NCBI GenBank assembly: GCA_020638875.1
Contig: JACKHS010000005.1
Location: forward strand, 62,001 to 126,000
Direction: 5' to 3'
Origin: Planctomycetota bacterium
GTDB taxonomy: Bacteria; Planctomycetota; UBA1135; GCA-002686595
DNA: 64,000 bases
In this document: positions 27,401 through 35,729 of the stretch, in pieces
Layout of the letters: each line of letters begins with the position of its first letter
Numbering within the stretch: position 1 is the first letter of the stretch
Position numbers and translations under genes: made by a program
Notes under the pieces: generated by a model
Databases searched by the model: none
Told to the model about the DNA's origin: nothing
Seen by the model: only the letters and a program-made list of their open reading frames with translations

Positions 27401-29794
27401 GGCGCCGAACGCGCGCTGTTCGCGCTCGGCGAGCTGGGCGGCTCGCTCGACCGCTACGCGCCCGAGGAGGGCGTGCTGGAGCTCGGCGAGCTGTTCGTGC
27501 GCGGCGTCGAGCTCGACCTCGAGCGCGACGGCGGCCAGGTGCTGCGCGCGCTGGGCGCGCGCGTCGACCTGCAGGCGCTGGCCGCCGCGGCGCCGCCGTC
27601 GAGCGAGCCGAGCGCCGCGCCCGCCGAGCGGTTCGTCGACCGCTCGGGCAGCGCGAAGGAGCTCGAGGAGCGCAAGCCGTTCCCGCGCGTCTCGCTGCGC
27701 GGGCTCGACGTGGGCGTCGCGCGCCTCGGCATCGCCGACGCCGCGGTGCGCGGCGGGCGGCCGCTGGACCTCGCGCTCGCGCTGCGCACCGACGCGCCCC
27801 AGGTGCTGCTCGACGCGCAGCCCGAGGAGCTCGCGCCGCTGAAGCTGCACGTGGGCGGCGCCGTGCCGCCGGCGGTCGGCGAGATCGCGGTGGACGTCGT
27901 CGCGGAGCCTTACGCCGCCGAGCCGCGGCTGCACGTCGACGCGCGCGTCGGCGGCATCGACGCGCAGGGCGTGCTCGAGCTCCTGCCCGAGCTCGCCGAA
28001 CAGATCGACGGCGCGGGCCTGCGCGAGGGCGAGTTGACCGCGAGCCTCGACGTCGTGCTGCGCGCGCGGCGCCGCGGACCGACCGACTTCGACCTGCGCT
28101 CGGGCTTCGGGCTGGAGCTGGAGATGGGCGAGCTCGCGCTGCGCGACCGACCGGGCGGCGAGGTGCTCGGCGGTCTGGGCGGCGTGCGCGCCGAGGTGCG
28201 GCGCTTCGAGCCGCGCACCGGTGACCTGCACGTGACCGAGCTCGAGCTCGTGGAGCCCAAGGGGCACGCGACGCGCGTCGCCGAGGGCCTGCGCGTCGCC
28301 GGCGTCGTGCTGAAGGTGCCGACGGGCGAGGCGCAGGCGGCGGCGCCGGACGACGAGCCCGAGGCGGCGAGCGCGGAGACCGAGCTCGTGCCGCAGGTGG
28401 CGTTGCCCGACGACCTGCCCGACCTGCGCATCGATCGCTTCTACGTCACCGGCATGGACGTGACGCTGCGCGACGAGGTCGTCACGCCGCGCATGGTGTT
28501 GCCGCTGCGCGACCTCGACGTCGAGGTGCGCGGGCTCTCGACGAGCGCGCTGCGCCAGGGCCGGCCGGTGCGCTTCAACGCGTTCGCCGGCGCCGGCGCC
28601 GTGCTGCTGCCCGAGCGTGACGCCTACGGGCGCCTCGTGCGGCTGCAGGAGGGCGAGGAGAGCGAGTGGCCGCTGGGCCGCTACGCCGTCGAGCGCCGAC
28701 CGGCCTTCGACGAGCTGACGGTGAACGGCGAGGTGAAACTCGCGCCGACGCTGGCCGGGCGCCTCGAGCTCGCGCTGCGCGGCCTCGAGCTGCTCAACTA
28801 CAGCGGCCTCTCGCGCGAAGCGGGCGTCGAGATCCAGGACGGCGTGCTCGACCAGACGGTCTCGATGCGCCTGCGCGAGCGCGGCCTCTCGGTCGACTCG
28901 ACCTCGACCTTCACCGGTCTGTCGATGAGCGAGGGCGAGGGCGGCCCGCTGTCCTCGGCGCTGTCGCTGCCCGCGCCGCTCGACACCGTGCTGTTCATGA
29001 CGCGCAACGCCTCGGGCGAGAACGTGCTGCCCGCGTCGCTGTACGTGCCGGCCTCGGGGCTCTCGCTGAGCTCGCTCGCCGCGACGGCGGTCTCGACCTT
29101 GACGCAGGTGCTGGCCTCGTCGATCGCGCAGTCGCCGTTCCGCGTCGTCGGCGGCCTGCTCGACCTGACGGGCGTGACGTCCGACGAGCCCGAGCCGCGC
29201 ACGCTCGACTCGACCGACCTCGCCTTCGAGCCCGGCGCGGCGCGCGAGGCGGCGGCCGACGGCGCGGACCTGACCGCGCTGCGTGAGAAGCTGCGCGCCG
29301 AGCCCGACCTCGTGCTCGTCGTGCAGCACGAGCTCGGCGGCGGCGACGTGGCGCGCTGCGCGGCGCTCGCGAACCCCGACCCGCGCTGGTGCGCGGAGCT
29401 CGCCGCGGGCCTGCGCCTCGACAAGCAGCGCCTGTGGGCGTTGCGCGAGCGCGCGGCCGAGGAGGTGCGCGTCGAGTACGCGATGGGCGAGCTCGACCGC
29501 GCCGAGTCGCTGGCGCAGCACCTGCGCGAGCTCGACGCGCAGCTCGGCCGCACCGAGGACGCGCTCGACGAGATCTACCAGCTCCTGCGGCCCGGCGCGG
29601 AGCGGCGCGCGGACAAGCGCACCAAGGCGGCCTGTCTGGAGCTCGCGCGGCTGCGGCTGGCGCTGGCGCGCGCGCGCCTCCTGGCCGAGCTCGGGCCCGA
29701 GGTCGCCGAGCGCCTCGACGTGCGGCGCCCGCGCTTCGCGCCGGCGGAAGGCGACGGCGGCGGGCGCGTGGTCGTCACGCCCAAGCGGCGCTGA
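24429..29794 (+). pseudogene. giant AsmA/DUF748-like envelope protein, frameshifted
   Basis: From the ATG at 24429 the protein has one N-terminal membrane helix (VLLVLAALAVLARLLLPWGL) and then a very long beta-rich periplasmic part typical of AsmA/DUF748 proteins. These are thought to form hydrophobic grooves carrying phospholipid between membranes. A motif of the type PYLAPLGL returns near 25200, 25866, 26580, 27262 and, weakly, 27975, giving modules of about 230 residues. The last third (GMDVTLRDEVVTP.., LAPTLAGRLELALRGL..) is the DUF748-like core. Between about 25985 and 26135 the protein shifts through all three frames, by several small indels in GC or G/A runs, before continuing cleanly to 29794 (~1790 residues if repaired). 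Confidence 0.75.
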
Positions 29795-29801
29795 GGTCGC
29801 G

Positions 29802-30644
29802 ATGCCCGAGCTGCCGGAGGTCGAGACCGTCGCGCGCCTCGTGCGCCCGGACCTGGAGGGCCGGCGCGTGCGCGGCGCGCACGTGTGGTGGCCGCGCACG
29901 GTGGGCGAGTCCGGCGAGGAGGCCTTCGCGCGCCGCGTGACCGGCGCGCGCATCGCCACGGTCGGCCGACGCGCGAAGTACGTCGTGCTCGCGCTCGAGC
30001 GCGGCGGGCGCCCGGCGGGGGAGCTGCTCGTGCACCTGCGCATGACCGGGCGGCTGCACGTCGTGCCGTCGACCGCCGAGCCCGCGCCGTACGAGCGCGC
30101 GCGGCTGGACCTCGAGGGGCGCCGCGCGCTGAGCTTCGTCGACGTGCGCAAGTTCGGCCGCATGACCTGGGTCGCCGACGTGCGCGAGGCGCTGGCCGAG
30201 CTCGGCCCCGAGCCGCTCGGGCCGGAGTTCACCGTCGCGTGGCTGCGCCGCGGCCTGCGCGAGCGCCGGCGCCAGCTCAAGCCGCTGCTGCTCGACCAGA
30301 CCTTCCTCGCCGGCCTCGGCAACATCTACGTCGACGAGGCGCTGCACCGCGCGCGGCTGCACCCGCTGCAGAGCTCGGAGCGCGTCGCGGCGCCGGCCGC
30401 CGCGCGCCTGCACGCCGAGATCCAGGCCACGCTGCGCGAGGCGATCGAGCGCGAGGGGTCGAGCTTCGACACCTTCTACCGCACGCCCGAGGGCCAGCCG
30501 GGTAGCTACCAGCACCAGTTCCGCGTCTACGGCCGGCAAGGCCAGGCCTGCAAGGCCTGCGGCGCGACGGTCGTGAAGATCGTGGTGGGGCAGCGCGGCA
30601 CGCACCTCTGCCGGCGCTGCCAGCGGGCGCCGCGGCGGGCCTGA
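29802..30644 (+). CDS. mutM: formamidopyrimidine-DNA glycosylase
   Basis: 280 residues. PELPEVET follows the initiator Met (Pro2 nucleophile, Glu3), with the conserved Lys in GRRAKYVVL, LRMTGRL, the helix-two-turn-helix ..LLDQTFLAGLGNIYVDEALHRARLHP.., and the zinc finger CKAC...CRRC. It removes 8-oxoguanine and Fapy lesions. It follows the AsmA-like gene after 7 bases and may share its transcript. This is the canonical member; a divergent paralogue lies at 21954. Confidence 0.95.
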   Translation: MPELPEVETVARLVRPDLEGRRVRGAHVWWPRTVGESGEEAFARRVTGARIATVGRRAKYVVLALERGGRPAGELLVHLRMTGRLHVVPSTAEPAPYERARLDLEGRRALSFVDVRKFGRMTWVADVREALAELGPEPLGPEFTVAWLRRGLRERRRQLKPLLLDQTFLAGLGNIYVDEALHRARLHPLQSSERVAAPAAARLHAEIQATLREAIEREGSSFDTFYRTPEGQPGSYQHQFRVYGRQGQACKACGATVVKIVVGQRGTHLCRRCQRAPRRA

Positions 30645-30709
30645 ATCGCGCCCGCGGGGCGTCGCGCCCGGTTCCCGGAGCGCGGGCTCGCGAGTAGAAT
30701 TCCGCCGCC

Positions 30710-31279
30710 ATGATCGAGACCAACCAGCTCAAGAAGGGCGTCGTCATCAGCTACAAGGGCGCCCCGATGGCGGTGCAGACCATCAGCACCTCCTCGCCGA
30801 CCGCGCGCGGCGGCAACACCATCACGCGCGCGCGGCTCAAGAACCTGATCACCGGTCAGGTCCTGAACGAGTCGTTCCGCGGCGGCGAGAAGTTCGAGGA
30901 GGCCGACCTCGAGCACCACGACTGCGGCTACATGTACAGCGACGGCTCGGAGTGGCACTTCATCGACAACGAGACCTTCGAGCAGTTCGCGCTGACCGGC
31001 GAGGAGCTCGGTGAAGACGTCGGCTACCTGAAGGACGGCCTCGAAGGCCTGCAGGCCATGCTGATCGACGGCAAGATCGTCAGCCTCAAGCTGCCGCTCA
31101 GCGTCGACCTCGTCGTGACGCAGTGCGACCCCGCGATCAAGGGCGCGACGGCGAAGGCGCAGATGAAGAACGCCGTCTGCGAGACGGGCCTCGAGGTGAT
31201 GGTGCCGCCGTACCTCGAGCCGGGCGAGATGATCCGCGTCGACACGCGCGACGGTCACTTCGTCGAGCGCGTGAAGTGA
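30710..31279 (+). CDS. elongation factor P family protein, EfpL (YeiP)-like
   Basis: 189 residues with the three-domain EF-P build: N-terminal KOW-like domain and two OB domains, ending ..YLEPGEMIRVDTRDGHFVERV. It relieves ribosome stalling at proline stretches. The tip loop reads TSSPTARGGN (28-37), as in EfpL/YeiP (SPTARGAAT in E. coli), and lacks the PGKG/PGRN-type modified Lys or Arg of classical EF-P. I therefore place it with EfpL rather than Efp, with moderate certainty. TAGAAT (30695-30700) ends 9 nt before the ATG and there is no SD. Confidence 0.85.
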   Translation: MIETNQLKKGVVISYKGAPMAVQTISTSSPTARGGNTITRARLKNLITGQVLNESFRGGEKFEEADLEHHDCGYMYSDGSEWHFIDNETFEQFALTGEELGEDVGYLKDGLEGLQAMLIDGKIVSLKLPLSVDLVVTQCDPAIKGATAKAQMKNAVCETGLEVMVPPYLEPGEMIRVDTRDGHFVERVK

Positions 31280-31294
31280 CGCGCGCGGGCCGCG

Positions 31295-31762
31295 TCAGCG
31301 CGCGGCCCAGACGCTCTGGATCTCCTCGACCTGCGGCCACTGCTCGGCGCAGATCGAGAGGTAGAGCGTCACGTCCTCGGGCGCGAACTTGCCGTCGAGC
31401 TCGGCCACGGCGGCCGCGACCTTGTCGCCGGCGGGCCGCGCCTCCTCGACGTTCTGGATCATGCCGTCCTGGTGCTCGACGCCGGTCAGGTCGAGGAAGC
31501 CCGTCACCAGGTCGCGGTGCTCCTTGATGAGGTAGCTGCCGAAGAGCTCGTAGCACAGCTCCGCCTGGGCCTTGCTCTCGAGGATGCGCTTGGCGCGCTT
31601 CGCGCGCTGGGCCATCGGCAGCTTCTTGATGGCGTGCGGGCGGAACTTCATCGCCTTGGCCACCTCGCCGTCGAGCGGGCCGAAGCCCTGCTGCTCGAGC
31701 GAGGTGTAGATGGTGAGGAAGCGCTCGTCCTCCATCTTGCGGAGCTGTTCGATCACTTGCAT
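31295..31762 (-). CDS. hypothetical protein
   Basis: 155 residues from the ATG at 31762, supported by AAGGA 7-8 nt upstream; the longer frame is Arg/Pro-rich and was rejected. Helical, no signal peptide or membrane segment. It contains ..KMEDERFLTIYTSLEQQGFGPLDGEVAKAMKFRP.. and a basic stretch MAQRAKRAKRIL, then an acidic C-terminus with ..YLSICAEQWPQVEEIQSVW. Family not recognised. It converges on efpL with a 15-base gap. Confidence 0.75.
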   Translation of the reverse strand: MQVIEQLRKMEDERFLTIYTSLEQQGFGPLDGEVAKAMKFRPHAIKKLPMAQRAKRAKRILESKAQAELCYELFGSYLIKEHRDLVTGFLDLTGVEHQDGMIQNVEEARPAGDKVAAAVAELDGKFAPEDVTLYLSICAEQWPQVEEIQSVWAAR

Positions 31763-31833
31763 GGCGGTCCTTCTGCGGAGTTCGGGGGGCGGAGAGTGTA
31801 GCAGCGGCCCGCGCCTTGTCATCCCGGCCGGCC

Positions 31834-31862
31834 TTGTCATCGCCGGCGGGCGGCCCCAGAAT
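31834..31862 (+). promoter_or_regulatory. sigma70-type promoter for yhhQ
   Basis: TTGTCA (31834-31839), 17-nt spacer, CAGAAT (31857-31862), ending 10 nt before the ATG at 31873. The -35 lies in the second copy of an imperfect 18-bp tandem repeat (CCTTGTCATC at 31814 and 31832). Confidence 0.55.
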
Positions 31863-31872
31863 CGCCGCCCCG

Positions 31873-32709
31873 ATGAGCCCCGCCCAGCCCACGGATCCGG
31901 GACGCTGGTCCGCCGAGCCCCACATGGCCCGCGCCGACGCGACCTACACGCTCTTCGCGACGACCTTCGCCGTCGTGCTGGTGCTGACGAACATCATCGG
32001 CACCAAGCTCTTCTACCTGTTCCCCGACGGCGGGCCGAGCTGGTTCAACGGCGGCGAGCCGGTGACGCTGACGGCGGGCATTGTCACGTACCCGCTGACC
32101 TTCTGGCTGACCGACATCGTCTCGGAGGTCTGGGGACACCGCCGCGCGAACCTGATGGTGATCCTGGGCTTCGTGATGAGCCTGGTCATGCTCGGCGTCA
32201 TCCAGCTCGGCGTGTCGCTGCCGCCGAGCGCCTACTGGACGCTGCCGGACGGGTCGTTCGACTCCGCCGAGGCGATGCAGGCGGCGTACGCGGCGACCTT
32301 CCGCAACCCGCGCCTCCTGCTCTTCGCGTCGATGCTGGCCTACCTCGTGGCCCAGCTCCTCGACGTGCGCCTCTACCACTTCTGGTGGCGGCTGACGAAC
32401 GGACGGCACCTGTGGCTGCGCAACAACGGCTCGACGATCCTGAGCCAGCTCGTCGACACCGCGATCGTCAACGGCATCTTCCTGCGCTGGGGCCTCGAGA
32501 TGGAGTGGGGCACCATCGGCCACATCATCGTGTGGGTCTACGTCTGCAAGGTCGCCATGGCGCTGGCCGACACGCCCTTCATCTACGTCGGGCGCAGCGC
32601 CTTGCTGCGACTCTTCCGCATCGAGCCCGAGGCCGCGCCCCGGAGCGCGCCGCTCGCTCGCCTCGAGGCGCAGCAGTTCGCCCACCGCCCGCTCGACCCG
32701 CCGCAGTGA
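31873..32709 (+). CDS. yhhQ: YhhQ-family queuosine-precursor transporter
   Basis: 278 residues from the ATG at 31873, the first start after the promoter; an ATG at 31924 is an alternative. Six or seven membrane segments. Family marks: TLFATTFAVVLVLTNIIGTKLF near the N-terminus, VTYPLTFWLTDIVSEVWG, and a C-terminal half with LRNNGSTILSQLVDTAIVN and YVCKVAMALADTPFIY. YhhQ proteins import preQ0/preQ1 for queuosine in tRNA. No queuosine biosynthesis gene is seen in the window. Confidence 0.9.
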   Translation: MSPAQPTDPGRWSAEPHMARADATYTLFATTFAVVLVLTNIIGTKLFYLFPDGGPSWFNGGEPVTLTAGIVTYPLTFWLTDIVSEVWGHRRANLMVILGFVMSLVMLGVIQLGVSLPPSAYWTLPDGSFDSAEAMQAAYAATFRNPRLLLFASMLAYLVAQLLDVRLYHFWWRLTNGRHLWLRNNGSTILSQLVDTAIVNGIFLRWGLEMEWGTIGHIIVWVYVCKVAMALADTPFIYVGRSALLRLFRIEPEAAPRSAPLARLEAQQFAHRPLDPPQ

Positions 32710-32722
32710 CGGGCCGAACGGC

Positions 32723-32761
32723 CGGAGCCCCGCGGCGTCGCGTGGACGCCGCGGGGCTCCG
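32723..32761. terminator. bidirectional terminator, 17-bp perfect stem
   Basis: Arms 32723-32739 and 32745-32761 are perfectly complementary, with a 5-nt loop (GCGTG). It sits between the convergent yhhQ and the secreted-protein gene and can serve both. No T-run. Confidence 0.8.
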
Positions 32762-32778
32762 CGTTCGAGCGGCGCCGG

Positions 32779-33711
32779 CTAGTAGAAGCTGATCGCCAGC
32801 GCGTTGGAGGTGTTCGAGCCGGTGAGGCAAGGCCCCTGCGCGTCGCGGTAGTAGGCCTGGAAGAACCAGCTCTCGCCCGCGTCGATGCCGACGATCGACG
32901 GCAGGCCGATCGTGTTGGACTGGCTCAGCGCGACGAGGCCCGGGCCCCACGTCAGCACGCCCGACGGCGGCGCGGCGAGCGGCGCGTTGTAGCGCACGAT
33001 CTTGGTCTGGTGGCCGCCGACGCACAGGTTGCCGTCGGAGAACGGCACCGCCTGGTGACCCTCGGCGGCGATCAGGATCGTGAACGAGCCCGCGGGCAGG
33101 TTCGTCGCCTGCAGCACGAGGTCGTCGGCGAACACCGAGGCGCCGCCGGCGACCGGGTCGAGGCGCGCGCCCTCGCCGCTGGAGTTCGCGCAGCCGCCCG
33201 AGGTCGACGGGTTGTTGCACGGGCAACCGCCCGCGTCGCCGAAGCAGAAGCGCGAGATGCGGTCGGGCAACGGGCAGCCGATCTCGTTGGCCGCCGCGAG
33301 CTCGTTCTTGGCCTGCTCGGCGTTCAGCGGTCCCGGGTCGGCGTCGACGCCGTCGCGGTAGATCGCGCGCACCTGCGCGACCGTGTACGGATAGCAGGCC
33401 AACGCGTCGGCGCTGGCCAGGCCCGCGGCGGCGTGCCGCGCGAGCGCGAAGAGGCCGCCGGCCCCGAGCTGCGTCGCGTCGTGCAGCGTGACCGTGTTGG
33501 CCAGGCCCGACTGCGCGGGCGTGACGCCCATGAAGTCGTTGAAGGCCAGGAACGTGAAGATCGTCTGGGTGAAGTCGTCCTTGTCGCCGTCCCAGCTCCG
33601 CGGGTGCGTCTTCCAGTACCCGGGCGTGCAACCTTGGGCGCAGTCGAGCTGCGCGGTCGCGGACGGAGCGAGAGCGAGTAGGGCGAGAAGAGAGACTACG
33701 GTCGCGTGCAT
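32779..33711 (-). CDS. secreted protein with planctomycete-type Cys-rich C-terminal module
   Basis: 310 residues with a signal peptide (LLALLALAPSATA-Q) and AGGAGGG before the ATG. The first part has CAQGCTPGYWKTHP, a Cys/Trp motif seen in other surface proteins. The second part begins FCFGDAGGCPCNNP and runs through ..CANSSGEGARL.., ..FADDLVLQATNLP.., ..PFSDGNLCVGG.. to ..SWFFQAYYRDAQGPCLTGSNTSNALAISF, a module I recall as repeated in secreted proteins of some marine planctomycetes. Probably a beta-sandwich surface domain; ligand unknown. Confidence 0.8.
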   Translation of the reverse strand: MHATVVSLLALLALAPSATAQLDCAQGCTPGYWKTHPRSWDGDKDDFTQTIFTFLAFNDFMGVTPAQSGLANTVTLHDATQLGAGGLFALARHAAAGLASADALACYPYTVAQVRAIYRDGVDADPGPLNAEQAKNELAAANEIGCPLPDRISRFCFGDAGGCPCNNPSTSGGCANSSGEGARLDPVAGGASVFADDLVLQATNLPAGSFTILIAAEGHQAVPFSDGNLCVGGHQTKIVRYNAPLAAPPSGVLTWGPGLVALSQSNTIGLPSIVGIDAGESWFFQAYYRDAQGPCLTGSNTSNALAISFY

Positions 33712-33911
33712 GGCGGACCCTCCTGTGGACTCCAGTTGCGGGGCGAGTGGGTGCGGTCGGGGGTCCGCGCTCCAAGCCTAGCAACTCCGCTCCGGGTTCG
33801 CGCGCCGACGCGGCGCGGGGCCGCACGGATCGGCGCGGACCTGCGGAGGCCGCGCTCCGCTCGGGGTGGAGCGCGCCGGCCGCGGCGGCGGTCGGCGGCG
33901 CCCCGCGCCCC

Positions 33912-35729
33912 TCAGCGCTTGGGCTGCTCGACGTAGAACCCGCCGATGGCCAGCCCGTCCAGGCGCCCGTCGAGGAAGGCGCGCACCGCGTCGTCGGGCG
34001 AGCACACGATCGGCTCCTCGTGCATGTTGAAGCTCGTGTTGATCAGGCTCGGCAGACCCGAGAGCTTCTCGTACTCGGCGAGGATGTCGTAGTAGCCCGG
34101 GTTCATCTCGCGGCGGATGAGCTGCGGCCGCGCCGTCCCGTCGACGTGCACCGCGGCCGGGCAGCCCTGCTTCATGAAGTCCGTGCAGTCGAACGTGATC
34201 GTCATGAACTGCGCCGTGTCCTCGGCGCCGGCGAGGCCGCGGTAGCACTCGTGCCGCTTCTCCCACAGCGTGACCGGCGCGAAGGGCATGAACTCGGTGC
34301 GCCCCAGGCGCTGGTTCAGCCACTGGTTCACCTCGGGCTCGCGACCGTGGTAGAGGATCGAGCGGTTGCCGAGCGCGCGCGGGCCGTACTCCATGCGGCC
34401 GCCGAAGCGCGCGACGACCTCGCCGCCGTGGATGCGACGCGCGACCTCGGCCGCCAGGTTCGCGGGGCGCTCGTAGCGCAGGCCGGCGCGGTCGAGCGCG
34501 AGCTTGATCTCGTCGTCGGAGTACTCCGGCCCGAGGTAGGCCGTCTCGAACGGCGCGCGCACGCCGCCGGGCCAGCTCGCGTGCATCGCGATGCCGCTGC
34601 CGCAGCCGCCGTCCCCCATGTTCGGATAGACGAAGATGCCCTCCACGCCGTCGATCTCGTGGATGCGCTGGTTCATCTTCACGTTGGCCGTCACGCCGCC
34701 GGACAGCACGACGTTCGAGCAGCCCAGCGCCTCGACCCAGTACTTCACCAGGCGCGACGCGACCTGCTCGAGCACCCACTGCCACGCCGCGGCGACGTCG
34801 ATCATCGGGTAGCGGCAGGCGAGGTGGCGCGCGAAGAAGGTGTTCAGGTTCTCGAAGATGCGCACGTCGCCCGGCTCCTCGTGGAAGCGCGAGAGCACGG
34901 CCTCGCCGAGCACGCTCACGTCGCCGTAGGCCGCCAGGCCGACGATCTTCCCGGCGTGGCGGTCGGGGCGGAAGCCCAGCGCGCCGGTCACCGTCTCGTA
35001 GAACGTTCCGAGCGAGTGGGGGAAGAACAGGCGGTGCTTGCGCGAGAGCTCACCGCCCTCGCCGAGGCTGATCGAGCCGGCCAGGCCCGAGCCGTAGCCG
35101 TCCAGCGTGACGACGACCGCGCGGTCGAAGCCGCTCGCGTAGTAGGCGTTCGCGGCGTGCGAGAGGTGGTGGTCGTAGTGCTCGAGCTTGTCCTCGAGGC
35201 CCAGCGCGGCGAGCTCGCGGTGCAGCTCCTCGTACCAGTGGCGGTGCGCCTCGGTGGCGCGCGCGCCCCAGGCGTCGGACTCGCGCAGCGCGACGCGCTC
35301 GCTCAGCCGCGTCGCGCCGAACAGGTGGTAGGCCATCCGCTTGTACAGCGGCTTCTGCATGCGCTGGTTCGGCTCGGCGAGGCCGTGCACCGGCCGCGTG
35401 CGCTGCGGCACGCGGCGGTCCGCGGCGCGCAGCAACGCGCCGATGTCGGGGCGCGGGATCTCGGCGTGGAACGCGCGCTCCTTCGACAGCGCCTCGGAGA
35501 TCTTCTTGGCCTCCTGCTGCCAGGGCAGGAAGGGGTACGCGACCTTGTCGACGTCGTCGGGGCTCAGCCCGGTCGCGTCGAGCGCGGCGCGCAACGCCAG
35601 CCCGGGGAAACCCTCGTGCTGCTTCTGGCGGCTGTAGCGCTCCTCACCGGCGGCGAAGAGGATGCGGCCGTCCTCGACGAGCGAGGCGGTGGCGTCCTTG
35701 TCGAGGGGGGAGATACCGAGGACTCTCAC
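33912..35729 (-). CDS. NodU/CmcH/TobZ-family O-carbamoyltransferase
   Basis: 605 residues from GTG 35729, overlapping the stop of the deacetylase gene (GTGA). N-terminal Kae1-like ATPase domain: VLGISPLDKDATASLVEDG, the metal-binding HxxxH in HYDHHLSHAANAYY, VVTLDGYGSG, and VVLSGGVTANVKMNQ. C-terminal YrdC-like part: GRMEYGPRALGNRSIL, SLINTSFNMHEEPIV. These enzymes transfer carbamoyl from carbamoyl phosphate, through carbamoyl-AMP, to a hydroxyl of a sugar or small molecule. With the neighbouring deacetylase it points to decoration of a glycan or secreted metabolite. Confidence 0.92.
   Translation of the reverse strand: MRVLGISPLDKDATASLVEDGRILFAAGEERYSRQKQHEGFPGLALRAALDATGLSPDDVDKVAYPFLPWQQEAKKISEALSKERAFHAEIPRPDIGALLRAADRRVPQRTRPVHGLAEPNQRMQKPLYKRMAYHLFGATRLSERVALRESDAWGARATEAHRHWYEELHRELAALGLEDKLEHYDHHLSHAANAYYASGFDRAVVVTLDGYGSGLAGSISLGEGGELSRKHRLFFPHSLGTFYETVTGALGFRPDRHAGKIVGLAAYGDVSVLGEAVLSRFHEEPGDVRIFENLNTFFARHLACRYPMIDVAAAWQWVLEQVASRLVKYWVEALGCSNVVLSGGVTANVKMNQRIHEIDGVEGIFVYPNMGDGGCGSGIAMHASWPGGVRAPFETAYLGPEYSDDEIKLALDRAGLRYERPANLAAEVARRIHGGEVVARFGGRMEYGPRALGNRSILYHGREPEVNQWLNQRLGRTEFMPFAPVTLWEKRHECYRGLAGAEDTAQFMTITFDCTDFMKQGCPAAVHVDGTARPQLIRREMNPGYYDILAEYEKLSGLPSLINTSFNMHEEPIVCSPDDAVRAFLDGRLDGLAIGGFYVEQPKR

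Noticed and set aside
26084..30325. 1413-codon open frame on the minus strand
   Set aside because: It is antisense to the AsmA-like gene and mutM; it is rich in Arg/Gln/His/Val, as expected for a mirror of GC3-biased codons, and has no recognisable domain.
30710..31279. Classical EF-P (efp)
   Set aside because: The loop is of SPTARG type, as in EfpL/YeiP, not PGKG; kept as an EF-P family member without the efp symbol.
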